64,000 nt of DNA from Siniperca chuatsi. Its lineage: Eukaryota; Chordata; Actinopteri; Centrarchiformes; Sinipercidae. The position numbers and the translations under genes were made by a program. Below are positions 26,640 to 38,700 of this stretch, in pieces; position 1 is the stretch's first letter, and each line of letters opens with the position of its first letter. The stretch spans positions 9,746,651 to 9,810,650 of the forward strand of contig NC_058063.1 in NCBI RefSeq assembly GCF_020085105.1, given 5' to 3'. The notes beneath the pieces were generated by a model, which worked only from the letters and a program-made list of their open reading frames with translations, was not told the DNA's origin and searched no databases.

Positions 26640-27032
26640 CTTTTATTAATGTGGTCCAGGTCTCTGGAAAAGCCTTCCTGAAGACCTGAGGGCAGCAGAG
26701 AATGTTGATATTTTTAAAAGCAAACTCAAGACCTATCTTTTTAGTCTGGCTTTTAATTGAACTTTATCTATTTATACATTTTTATTCTGTTTTACTACTT
26801 GGTATATCCTTTTATTATTTTGAGTTTTTATCTATTTTTAATCCTGCTTCTGGTGTTTTCTCATTGCAAGTTGATAAGATTTGTGATAGTGTTTCCTCAG
26901 TTTTTCCCAGTTTTTGTTGGAGTGCTGTTATTATTGAGTGCAGTAAAAAGAAGGGTTATTGTTTTATTGTGTTAAGCACTTTGTGTTCCATCTTGTTTGT
27001 AAGAAAAGTGCTATACAAATAAAGTTTGATTG
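26640..27032 (+). mobile_element. 5'-truncated non-LTR retrotransposon (L2-like LINE) 3' end
   Basis: From TGG at 26665 to TGA at 26758 one frame reads WKSLPEDLRAAENVDIFKSK and continues LKTYLFSLAFN before the stop. This is the typical C-terminus of the reverse-transcriptase polyprotein of fish L2-type LINEs (usually ...LWNSLP...LKTHLF...). The 3' UTR ends gtgctatacaaataaagttt then gattg, the usual L2-style tail. All catalytic domains are missing through 5' truncation. Confidence 0.8.
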
Positions 27033-27617
27033 TAGACTCTTGTTAGAAGGAAGAAGACAGTGTCCTGAAATTTGCATATTTGTAGGCCAAAAAAAAAAGA
27101 ACTATATAAATGGAAAAAATACAACAATTTAAGTCATTTTCCCACCAGAATTTATTCCTGACAGAGTAGAGAAAACTTGAAATGAAGAGAATGTCTGGGA
27201 CATAAAACTTATTGCCTCAGTATTTCTAAAATCCTGGTTGCACTATATGTTTACATGGACCACCAGTAAAAGCAGGATCTCACTTTCACACTGTGTGCTC
27301 ATACAGTATCTAATCAGCTCCAGCACTTAGTGATCAGACCTGCCTGTGGATTATCAATGTGTTAATCTTTAGAGCTACTGTTGCTAAAACATACAACATC
27401 CATCCCTGGTTTTCAGCTAAAATGATCTCTCCCGTTTTATCTTTGAACAATCTTTGCTTTTGTGTTATAACTCAGAGGCAGACCGACCGAATACAATTAC
27501 TCTACTATTTTTAAGAGCATCCCATAGCCTATGCCCATTTTGTTTTGCTGACCGCATTTTCCTAAGGGGCAGGTGGTCTGTCCAAGCCTCTTTGTACAGC
27601 CTTGTGGTGGTGGTGAT

Positions 27618-27618
<1 letters not shown>

Positions 27619-27654
<36 letters not shown>
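27619..27654. repeat. (GT)n microsatellite
   Basis: Eighteen GT units followed by a G run. Confidence 0.95.
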
Positions 27655-27657
<3 letters not shown>

Positions 27658-28588
27658 GGGTTGTTAATATGAGGCTTTCAACATCTAATCCGGGGCAAGT
27701 CTCTTAGAAAAAGCTTATCCTGGGACTCTCCAATTTCACTGCTTTTCCAAACATCTTTTGGCATTAGGCTAGTTATTAATAAAAAAATAACTTGTTTAAT
27801 AGAGCTAATTCAGTACCTTGCTTTCGTCAATTGTTCTTCCCTCTTCACTGCGAAAACTTGCTTGGTTATCATCACCCTATCTACCCCCCACTGCCCCTAC
27901 CCTATTGCTGACAAATCCATACAACTATGTGCGACACAATGGCTCGGATTTAGCTGCTGGTCCAAAGCGAGGGTGGGCCAGGTGGGGGGCAGGGCCAGCA
28001 TGGAAATTTCTGTTGTTTTTGTCACCACACAGATTTCAGACAAATCAAAACAACTGCCATCATCACCCCTTCCTCCCCACCACAACTCACATGACCTGTG
28101 ACCAGTCATCACTTTTATGCTGGAAATGCAGCCAGATCAGGAGTGGTCAGTGCGCTGGTGTGGAGGAGAGGCTGCGTGAGCACTGGGGGCCATTGTTAAA
28201 AAAGAGCTGACAGCTTGGATGGGCTCTCATTTGATAGGCAAAAATATTGGCAGATCTAATTTGAAGAGCTGGGGTCACAGGCTCAGAGTGTGCTTTGTGA
28301 TGATGATGTGTACTGATCCGATACATGTGTGCTCATACAGTTAAAAGGATCATTTAAAACAAATGGATCAGCTATTGTGACAGCCCTTTTGTGCTGTACA
28401 GTCACTATTCAAACTAACTTTGATTTACTATCACATTTCCCTTAAATCAATCCCAACTTTGACTTATACAGTCTTTTTCTGTTACTCAAATAAGATACAA
28501 AGGCCTATTTTGTTGGCATTTCATCTTTAGTTTTCTTTGTCAAAACGTAATTTTTTCGTAAAACTGTAAAATTCAGGTAAATATTAAG

Positions 28589-28917
28589 TAGGGCGGCAAG
28601 TACCGATTATTTTTCAAATAGATTAATGGTTTTGGCTATAAAACATCAAAAACAATGAAACGTGCCCATCAAAATATCCTGAAGCCAGAGGAGACATCAT
28701 TGAATGTCTTGTTTTGCCCGACCAACAGTCCAAAACCCCCCCAAAATATTCAATTTACTATAATGTAAGTCTAGAAAAGTAGAAAATTCTCATATTTGAG
28801 AACCTAGAACCATAAACATTTGTTTTTACAATTTTTGCTCGAAAAATGACTTCAAAATAGTTGCCGATTAATTGATTAGTCGAAAAGAAAATTAATCGAC
28901 TAATCGTTGCAGCACTA
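28589..28917. mobile_element. hAT-like MITE (329 bp)
   Basis: Begins tagggcggcaagtaccgatt and ends taatcgttgcagcacta, near-complementary ends of the tagggctgcaac...hAT type common in teleosts. Flanking octamers atattaag (28581-28588) and gtatgaag (28918-28925) agree at 6 of 8 positions, consistent with a decayed 8-bp target-site duplication. No transposase is present. Confidence 0.75.
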
Positions 28918-28922
28918 GTATG

Positions 28923-29330
28923 AAGGGGTACCCCAGCGATTTATTATTGCATTTCTATAAAGTTTGGGGACTCACAGGAGACAGATTTAAAAAACAATGA
29001 TTAATATCGAAGCAGCAGAGGCTGAAATATCCTGAATTTTCATCTTTTAGCAAAGGTTAAGCTCCATAATTTCTGCATCCTACATTTCTCATAATGCAAC
29101 TCAACAGCGTCTTTAATTAGACCCTTCTTGCCTTCGAAATCCCCACTTGTTTCAAACCCCAAACCTCAAGTTTTTCTGACCTTTCTGTTAAAAATTTCAA
29201 GTCTCAAGCCCAAGATGAGATGACATCACTACGACGTCATCTGGGTTATTATTTCAAACTTTGGAAAGCTCCTTCCAGAGCAACAGAAGACGTTATACAA
29301 CTGTTTTCACAGGCTGAGTAGATGAGTAAA
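28923..29330 (-). repeat. Interspersed repeat, copy B (aaggggtacccc start)
   Basis: The reverse complement contains gagttgcattatgagaaatg and tgtaggatg as in the 7795-8085 copy. It starts two bases after the probable target duplication of the hAT MITE at 28589-28917, so the two elements are adjacent. The right boundary is uncertain. Confidence 0.5.
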
Positions 29331-29667
29331 CTGAACTTCATGTGTAAAATCAATGATGTAGCCTACCTATGTGTTCATTCACCAATCAAATCCTCATTTT
29401 TATCAGCTTGACAGGATAGCCACCAGTTTGTTCTTGTAGAATAACTTGGGGCTGGCTGGTGAGGATGCCCAGTGGGTTTAGCTCCAGTATGAAGACCAAT
29501 GCATTATAGATGTACTGAGGCAATCAAACTCAATTATTTTGCATCAAAATTAATAGTCTTCTGGGCTTTGGAGTGTGACAGCATTTCACTTCCAGGACTC
29601 GAGAGTGCAGTTTGGTCCTGTGAGAGGAAATTATGATTGACATTAATGGAGGTTAAGTCCTCATGGT

Positions 29668-30084
29668 TAAAGGGTTGGAAATACGCTTATTTACCTTCTT
29701 GCCGAAAGTTGGGTGACAAGATCTGACAAGATCAATACCACCATCGTTTCTGTCCAGTAAATGTAAGGCCACAGCCAGCAGTCAGTTAGCTTAGCTGGTT
29801 GCCAGGCAACCGCACGATAAGGACAAGACTTCAGGAAGTCAATGCTCCTGGCCTGGGCATAGTCGGGCACATAAACCGCAACTTGTTTTTTTAACACTTG
29901 AGTATTTGTACGGATTAAGCTAGCTGTTTCCAATCTTTATGCTAAGCTATATGCAATCTGGCTGCTGGCTGTAGCCTTATATTTACCAGACAAATGTGAG
30001 GGTGGTATCGATCTTCTCATCAAGCTAAGTCTCAGCAAGAAAGCGAATAAGCGTATTGCTGAAAATATCAAAATATTAATTTAA
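29668..30084. mobile_element. Foldback element F, copy 1
   Basis: Diverged member of the family beginning taaaggaatagttcgacatt and ending in its complement. Recognisable blocks: aaatacgcttatt, gatcaataccacc, gttagcttagc, gtttttttaacactt, ggtatcgatcttctcatc. Internal deletions are evident. Confidence 0.65.
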
Positions 30085-30710
30085 GGAACTTTTTGATAAT
30101 AATAACAGAGGTGTCTAATTCAAAGATATATTATTTAAATACATATCCGAGGACATTTAGTGTTTGTTTTTTTTAAATACCAGGTATTACCAAATCAGCT
30201 AATTTAGCTAGAAAACTCTGGGCCAAGATGAACCATAATGGATAGTAGTCACAAAACATCTGACTATTGATAATCTGAGGTAAGTTAAAGCTGTCATCCT
30301 CTGTGTTTCCAGTTAGGTAACAAGAGGCAGCTACAGTGGGGAGGAGATGAGAGCAGAGGAGAGGGGGCAATCAATTTGGTCACTGAATCATGATTTATCA
30401 TACAGCACCAGGCCATTAGTGCCGCACATACTTTGTCACACTATGTAGAGATTGCTTGTCTCCATCTATCCAACAGGGTTTGGCCTGTCGACTAATGCTT
30501 AGTAGTTTGGAGGCTTTATTTGACATGAGTGGAAAACATGGCGACCCGGGGGGCTGTAGGGATGACGGCTATGTCAGATGAAGGCTTGATATCGGCTGAC
30601 ATGTTTAAAATGAAGCAAACTGGCACATAAAGCATGTGTTACCTTTTTAATGTTGACTCTCGCATTTGGTATAGGAACCAAAAATGTTTTAAATGAATAA
30701 ATAAAAATAC

Positions 30711-31255
30711 TAAAGGAATAGTTCAACATTTTTGGTAACTATGTTTCGCTTTGCTGCTGAAAATTTGATGAGAAGATCGATACCACTCTTACAGCTGTCC
30801 ATTCAATATGAAGCTGGAGCTAGGTGCCAGTTAGCTTAGCTTAGCATAAAGACAACAAACAGCTTGCTTGGCTCATTCAAATGGTAACAAAATCCACCTA
30901 CCAGCACCTCTAAAGCACACTAATTACGCTATATCTTGTTTGTTTAATTCGTACAAAAACTGATGTGCAAAATAAAGGTAGGATCCAGGAAGTCACTGCA
31001 CCCGACCAAGAAATAGTAACACCCCCCACCAACCCCCCAAACCGTCGCTTTTACACACATGGAATTTTAAAAAAATACAACTAAGTATAGTGACCTTTAG
31101 AAGTGCTGGTAGTTACTTTCAGACAGAGCCAGGCTAGCCCCTGTTTCCAATAGAGCCTACTTATACAATAAGCTAAACACACACATATGTGAATGGTATC
31201 AATCTCCTTATCAAACTCTTGGTAAGAACACGAATATGCGAATTTCCGCAATATT
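30711..31255. mobile_element. Foldback element F, copy 2
   Basis: Starts taaaggaatagttcaacatt, continues atgagaagatcgataccact, gttagcttagcttagcataa and ccacctaccagcacctctaa. The right half carries complements of these words (agaagtgctggtagttac, gagccaggctagcccctgtt). The whole element is a long imperfect inverted repeat. It ends about 285 bp before the slc24a2 CpG-rich promoter. Confidence 0.8.
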
Positions 31256-31539
31256 ACACTAGCGTGTAAAGATGCATGACTTGAATGACGCTTCACCCTG
31301 GGCTCATTACAGTGTTATCTGTGAGAAGGGGATCACCACTTGCATATAACCTTGAAATGACCTAAGGCGTAGCTTTACATAAATCAGCAACTGAGCTGAA
31401 GCTTATCCACCTGTTCCGTCATCAGAAGAATAAAAAATAAAAAATAAATCAGTGGAAATACTGCCTTTACTGTGTAACCACGGCAACTCCTCCCTCAAAA
31501 TGCAACATCACCAAAGCCCCCTCTGCTTGAACCAAGCAG

Positions 31540-31900
31540 GAAAGGATACGCTGTCCGCCGCTTACCTGGCTTTATTAATAAATCAACCGGTTCACGTGAT
31601 TAGCCCAACCCAGCACAATATTCTGCTACATTAACTGAGTATTTTCGACCGGGTGATTTTTTTTCTCCTCTCATCCGAGACGGGAGGGATGCTGCTGCTG
31701 CTGCTGCTGCTGCTGTGAGGGAGAGAGGTGAGCGCAGTTGGAAAAGCATCCCCCCCCCGCCCCTTCAAAGCTCCTCCTCTGTCGTCGGAGAGCAGAGACC
31801 GGTCACATTTTGCTCAATGAGAGCAAGAGGGCACAGGAGAGGATTTCCTAATTTCACCCGTCTGCCGGGCCGTGCGGCTGTTTTCTCGCCTCTGTCAAAG
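31540..31900 (+). promoter_or_regulatory. slc24a2: slc24a2 putative promoter and non-coding exon 1
   Basis: The block is GC/CpG-rich in contrast to its surroundings and ends in tctgtcaaag followed by the strong donor GTAAGG at 31901. No gene-like ORF crosses it, so it is best read as promoter plus 5' UTR exon of slc24a2, whose first coding exon lies 1.3-1.45 kb downstream. It contains an ATG followed by eight CTG codons and TGA (31689-31718). A second ATG at 31817 stays open to the donor. The start site is not defined. Confidence 0.55.
31691..31714 (+). repeat. (GCT)8 trinucleotide repeat
   Basis: Eight pure GCT units inside the putative slc24a2 promoter/5' UTR; preceded by AT, it reads as ATG(CTG)8TGA. 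Confidence 0.95.
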
Positions 31901-33381
31901 GTAAGGCATGACGCCGTCTGCAGCCTCTCCGCGCGTCATGCGCCTCGCCAGGGAAACTAATGTGGGGCTGTTTCGGTCGGGGATGATGGTTAGCTGTTTG
32001 TGTGATGATACAGCTGAAAGGGCGAAGGCGTTATTGAAGGGCAGACAGGGGAAAGAGTTGTCAGTGGAACTGGCATCTCAGACGAGCCGTTCAGCTTACA
32101 GGCAGCAGGCTGCGCATCATTGAAAAGTCAAACAGGACAGGATGTGTGTGTTTTTATCTGCTTTTACCTGAGCAGCGGCGTCATAGTGTTTACCGTTTTC
32201 ACTGACTGTAGCCAAGTCATGTCCGTAAACCGCCGGCCTTCACGTTTCGTGATATTTTCACAGGTAAAAACAGATTTCGATTTCCGATTTTTGACTGCAA
32301 GTTGTCAATTAAATAAAAATTATCAAACCAGCAGTAGTAATCTGCCCATATAAGTTCTTCAGTCTGTTTGCTGCATCTCGTGGTTTGAACTGATCGTGAA
32401 TTCGCCTACTTTATTTAAAATCATTGAATACACTTAATGGCCTGCAGCTATGTAAGTCTACTAAGGCCACATAATGGCCACAATGGATTGTCCTAAATTA
32501 CACGTAAATGTTCAAACTTAAGATGTTGTAAATTCTTGATTTATTTTTCTAGAATATGTATTTCGTCTTAATTATAGAGATGTATGTCAGAGTGCTGTGA
32601 GGGAATGGCAATACTGAGACCATGGGATGATTTTAAAACTGAAGATACGCTTCAGATATGCATTTTAAGCTGAGTCCACGTGTCTACACAACATTGTAAT
32701 TGGGAATTTCCTGTTTAATTTGTAAATGTAGCTTTTTTTTGGCAGTGGTCAGGAGTGGATTAGTCCTGATTTTGTAGCAGACTTTGATTATGATCAATGA
32801 TGACTGGTTAATCTAGCCATTGTTTATTAAATTATTTCTTTTTAATTCATATAATGAGAAGTCAAAAATTGATTGCCCATCACACATTACCAGTTAGTCC
32901 ATTTGCAATGTTATAACAAAGAGAAAAGCAGCAAAAGCGCACATTTTATAAACTGTATTAATGTTTTACATCAAAACTGACAAATTCGGATGATTAGGTG
33001 ATCCATTAATCAAGTACTTGTTTAGTTCTCTGTGTCTCTTAACTTTGTAGCATCGCTGGACTGTTGAACCTGACAAAGACGGATCTTTAAAATACACCTT
33101 GTGCCTATGTCGTAGTATCGTATTTTGTTGTTCATTTGACACTCTAGAGTTCCTTTCCTGGCTCAATAATGATTTTTTTCTTCATTCTTTTGACATTGTC
33201 CAGCAGAGGCTAATATGAAGACACCATTTGGCAAACCAGACCCTGGAAAGCACCTACAATCTTTTCAACTAATTTGAAACTGAAGACAACACTATGCATT
33301 GTCTCCGGTAAAAACCTACTCTCCACTCTCCCCTCTCCCTACCTAGCCTTTGCGAGCGAGGACACCACAAGTTGCACAGAC

Positions 33382-34284
33382 ATGGGTTCAGATCAGCCCT
33401 GCATGGATTCAAGAGAGCGAAGGCCTACATTGGGTGCTGCCTGTAAGCGGCAGGGCCACCGGTGTATACGGAAAAAGCTGAGGCCAGTGCGAATCTTAGG
33501 GCTTGTCTTCAGCCTGGTGGCCTTAAGTGCCGTCTCCTTCAGTGCCTTGACCTGGAGCTCAGGGGGTCTCAGTGAGCCAGTGCTCCCCCAGGAGAGTCTC
33601 CACCAGTCGGCCCCACACAGGACTCTGCTTTTCACCCAACACCAGAGGGACCCTAATGTGTCAGCCGACATGCCAATAGCCATGAAATCTTCAGCAGATA
33701 GCAACGAGAGCCAGGGGGAGTACCCGCCAGACATTTTCACCCTTGAGGAGAGGCGCCAAGGGGCAGTAGTCCTCCACATGTTTGGCATGATCTACATGTT
33801 CATCGCCTTAGCCATAGTGTGTGATGAGTTCTTCGTCCCAGCACTGACAGTCATCACGGAGAAGCTGACCATTTCAGATGACGTGGCAGGTGCCACCTTC
33901 ATGGCGGCAGGCGGCTCAGCACCGGAGCTTTTCACCTCCATCATCGGCGTCTTCATCTCACACAGCAACGTGGGCATCGGGACCATCGTAGGCTCGGCCG
34001 TCTTCAACATCCTCTTCGTTATTGGGATGTGCGCCATCTTCTCCAAGGAGATCCTCAACCTGACATGGTGGCCACTCTTCCGTGACGTCTCCTTCTACAT
34101 CCTGGATCTGATCTTGCTCATCATCTTCTTCCTGGATAACATCATCTCCATGTGGGAAAGTGTCACACTGCTCTCAGGCTACGCCGCCTACGTGATCTTC
34201 ATGAAGTTCAACAGCAAAGTTGAGGGCTTCGTCAAAGGTTGCTTGACCAAGAACCAAGTGGTAGAAGTGGAAGTACAGCCCAAG
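33382..34284 (+). CDS. slc24a2: slc24a2 first coding exon (301 codons)
   Basis: ATG at 33382 (gacATGG, a good Kozak context) gives an N-terminus of the same length before [12 protein letters not shown] as human. The frame is open upstream to a TTG at 33274, but that region lacks an in-frame ATG and contains a strong splice acceptor (ccctctccctacctag, AG at 33345-33346). The exon ends in frame at CCCAAG followed by GTGAGT. It carries the extracellular N-terminus, alpha-1 repeat and N-terminal helices. Confidence 0.9.
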
Positions 34285-35677
34285 GTGAGTTGGTTCCTTG
34301 ATCCGTTTTAGTTTTCCCCCACTTCCCTTCACCGCCATCTCCTCTGAAAATACAATTTTATATGAAATGTCAGACTATGAGGAACTTACAGTAGGTGTGT
34401 AGTAATGACTTTTAGCATTTTGGCAGATAGAAATGACCTTCAATGTCTCCTCTGGCATCGGAACACACACTCATCCTTTTACACATATCATGCAGCTGAT
34501 GAATGAAGTCAGGCTTACTTAGATAATTGTTTCAGTTGAGCCAAAAATGAAACCAGTTTGTTAGTGGAGACGTGCTTTTAATTCCATGCATTATTTTTTG
34601 TTCTCATCAACCTAATGACCATTTTCAAATGAGATCAGTGTCTCACAGATGTCCTGCACTCTTAGATCATCCAATATGGAAGAGCCGATGCCAAACGTAT
34701 GTTTTTATTAGACTGGGTTGTGTCATACACGTTCATTACTTCAGAATGAGGAAAATAACAGAAACTCATTAAGTGTGGAGTATTTCCAACAACTAAACTG
34801 ACCAATGTGCATTAATGTGGTTCAAGCGATGCTGCACAGGGCCAGCATACAGTATTCCACTGTGGGATTAATAAAACACAGTCAAATGTGTAATTCTGGG
34901 TTAAGCTCTACAAATTGTGTCCCGGTCTGACAAACAAATCCTTTGGACAATCTCAGGAGCTATTTTTTCCCCAGTTAAAGATTTCCCACATACAGTAAAT
35001 GCTGTATTTAAATTGCTGCATAAACATGTAAACCACATGCAGCATGAGTTGAACCACATACAGTAAATGGCTTCAGGATTGCTGCAGTAGTCTTGTTTGT
35101 TCCTCCATATTTGCTGTCAGGCAAGGTTCTTCATGTGCAGTCATTCAGTACAATATCTGAAACAGTGAATACTCCATAGACAAAAACAGTAGAAATTCTA
35201 CTTCACATAACATTCGTTCCCTCAATGACAATTGAGGGCAAAAGACACTGCAGTGCAATTTGATACTGGTGTAGAGATTATCCGGACGGATTTAGGTTTC
35301 TTTGTGACATGAAATGGAAATGAAATTTTGAGAAAGTTGTATTGCAAAAGCTTTAATTAAATCGGGATTTATTCTAAGTACATAAAGGATATTTAAACTG
35401 CAGGTTACACAATGTAGGGGAAAGACTCTCGAGGAAGCCGACATCGCCATTTGATATGCTGTGTGTAGACCGAAATGCTAAAATTAAAGCCTCACTTAAT
35501 TTAAAAATACAATGAAAATAGTTATTTTCTGTAGGTCCTATTTCTGCCACACTAATTTGAGTTGGGGCTTATTTGCAAGAAAAGAGTGAGAACTGAGGTG
35601 CACAGGCTGAGTGCCAGAGAACACTCAGGTGACCTTGAGCTGCAATGGATTCTGGGTACCTTGGCCAACAGAACCAA

Positions 35678-35710
<33 letters not shown>

Positions 35711-38700
35711 CTGTACGTGTGTGTTGAAAAACAACAACTTTCTTTTGATTGGGGCGTGGGGGGTAGTGCAAGACAGATGAGTCGATCAAACCCCACCATC
35801 ATGTCTCATCTCCTATGACGCCATCCATCTCCTCCTCTCTCTTGCACCTCTCAGTACCCTGCTTTGAAAACATATAAAACATAAAATAAATGAAATTAAT
35901 TAATTAAAGGTCCACAAAATTACAGTCAATTATTTTACTAGATATAGGTTGTGAGTTAACCTCTTATATTTTGTAGTCTGGGTCTACAGGGTTAATAGAA
36001 CCAGAAAGGCACAAATATTATTAGAATATAATCATCTAAACACCCTTTTTTAATCAAGCTTTGACACTTTGGGGACGCATGTATTTCAAGACACAAGTGT
36101 TATTTTGAGATCTAATTGGCAATTTAGCAGGTGTGTGTGTGTGTGTGTGTGTGTAAATTCATATATGAGTAATGGAGAGTAAAACAGCAGGGCAAGGACA
36201 AGGATGAGTGAGTTAACTCATTAAAGTGTCCTGCAAAACATGATCGAGGGTCTGGTTTTGTCTTTTCTAGTCTTTCTATTTTTAAGTGACATTCACTACT
36301 ATGAACTGAGATCAGCTTTTTTTAATCATTTCACTGTCATAACAGAGCTCCAAGGTGTCCTCACTCCTCCATACAGTACTGTTCAGGTGTAAAGTATTGC
36401 ATTATAAGGACAATAGGGCGTCATTTGACGCTATGCCCTTGAACTAACCACTTGATTATAATGGGCTTCCCTGAGATTATTTCATGCATTATGATATTGG
36501 GCTGTCCCCGTTTTGTGTCACATTGTTGCCATAGACAGAAACACAGGCAGTCAGCAGCTATAAATACCATATAAGATTCGATTCTGAGAGTAACATGGGC
36601 AGCAGTGTGATGTTCTGCATATAGAAGTCCTCAATCAGTTTTGTACTGTCTACGACCGCTGCCTTTCATCTCATTACATAACAGCTTGTTCTGCGACATG
36701 AAAAGTTTCTTTTGTGTAACTTGTTTATTCTGCTCCTGGTAACATAAAAATAGATGACTTTGTTTCTCTTATTTTCTTGGAAAATAATGCCTTAGCTCCC
36801 AGGCAGAGCGTTAAATGGTGAGAGCAGGGCTTGCTTTTCGATCATTTGATGGATCAGAGGTGTCGTTATTTATTTATTTATTTATTTATTTGCCCAGGGA
36901 TGAGGTGGAACATTATCAATACAACACAAACAGAACTGTCAGATCTCAGTGTGGATGTTAGGTCTACTTAAAGCCATTGTTTTTAGCAGTTCAATAGTCA
37001 GCCTCATCAAAAGTAATCTGCAATAATCTCTCAATCCAGTTAACGCAACTACGAATGCTCCATAATGCTACGCACTTAGACTGACTTGGAATTACAGTAA
37101 GATAGGATAGCAAAGGCCTTTGCTTTCAGTGCGTTAAGTTTTAGACAGATGGGAGGAAGCTCAAGACCTCACATAGTGACAGCATGTGGATTGTTTCACG
37201 CTCTTTCCGTAAATCTTGGTTGTGCAAATGCACCTGAAATTCTGATGAAATCCATTATTACTGTATCTACTTACTACTGATGATGACAGCTTGGCACAAA
37301 GTTGCAGAACCTCAGTTCCCAGTCAATGAATGAAAATTAACTCTGCTTGCACCACAAAAACAAGAAAACGCTACCGTACCATGCTGAGAGCTAAGATCAG
37401 TTTTTTCTACTTCATGTGCCTTTTAACAAATTACATTAACTTTTTTTGGCCGTTTTGGGACAGCGGAAACAAGCTGTAAACACAACTTTGACATATCCTT
37501 TTCAGTTGATCAGGCAAAGTTGTTAGCAAACAGTTGCTGATTTACACATTCAGCAGACACAAAGAAACATTAGCATTCATTTGGAGTCCTGTTTTGGCCA
37601 CCTAAAGAATTTAATTCAAATATTCCCTTTTATTTTAGCTCTAGATTGCTCTCCACCAACTCCTGAGAGAAATAAGTGACTCTTTAGCTGCTAAATACTT
37701 CACCAACTAGTCACTAACTTTGTCTGTCTGACATTTAGTGCTGAGCAGGTAGCGTACAGTTGTTCTTTCTGCCTGCTGCAGCTGAAAATGTCGGTATGAG
37801 TGCGGTGAGAGGGAACCAGACAGTAATGCTGTGGGCCATAAAACCAAAACAATGGGCTGAAAGACTTTGGGGGAACAGTAGAGTTGGGCGACAATTGTCT
37901 GCTGATTCGTCACTACGAGTGACCCCTTTCACATACACATAGCCTTTAAATCCACTAAAAATATTGATAATAGCAGCTTTAACTCAAAATTGGTATAAAT
38001 CATTTCAATAAACTCGTGTAATCCTGCTTTAGAGTTGTCAGTTCAGTTGATCCCAGTGAATGATGTGATTTTATTGGTTCATCTTTGACCCAGACAGATG
38101 TTGGAAGGATGTATTTACCTATAAGTTCTGGCCTGATTGGTGTCTAATACCTTTGTTTACCTAATGAGTGCTTAGCTGCTGGTTAATCTCACAACAAGGG
38201 CACTGTGCCTTAGCCCAGCGAGTTAGGTTGCCACCTCTGCCATACTTAATCCTATGAGACACGAATCTGGAGACTGGCTGTATTTTACCTGCTGTCATCT
38301 ACTTCTGTAATCAGAATGTGTCTTTTGTATGTGACAGCTTCCTTCATTAATTTAAAACAACTCAGAAGCCTGAGATTACACTGACAAATACTAGTTCAGA
38401 GGAATTATCATTATTTAAAAATACTGATACTGATTTCAGAGGATAGGGCTACAAAAGACTGCCTGGCCTCTAGAAAAACATTGCAGTGTAATGTAATCCA
38501 ATGCAATATCCCTGCAACAAATACTACCTATGTGAAGCTTAAAATATTCACATGTTTATTTTAGGCTATAGTTTGTCTGTTTTTGTTATGTTTGCAGTAT
38601 ATGTGGTGTTATGCTGTTATCTTGTCACATCTGTCAAGTCAGCCCCCCTCTGCATTAGTGCCAAAGGGTGACTACTGTACAGTGTCACACATCTCGGCCC

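Larger units (their letters stand above)
22200..31540. other. Intergenic region between rpl34 and slc24a2
   Basis: No protein-coding gene was recognised in about 9.3 kb. It contains several interspersed repeats listed separately (23.0, 26.1-27.0, 28.6-29.3, 29.7-30.1 and 30.7-31.3 kb), CA/GT microsatellites, and a C-run at 25309-25319. The stretch 24960-25300 looks like unique sequence of higher complexity. The remaining stretches (23.2-24.7, 27.1-28.5 kb) show nothing distinctive. Confidence 0.6.

Noticed and set aside
33274-33381. N-terminal extension of slc24a2 from a TTG
   Set aside because: A eukaryotic start at TTG is unlikely. The extension has no in-frame ATG, does not match NCKX2, and contains a strong splice acceptor at 33346.
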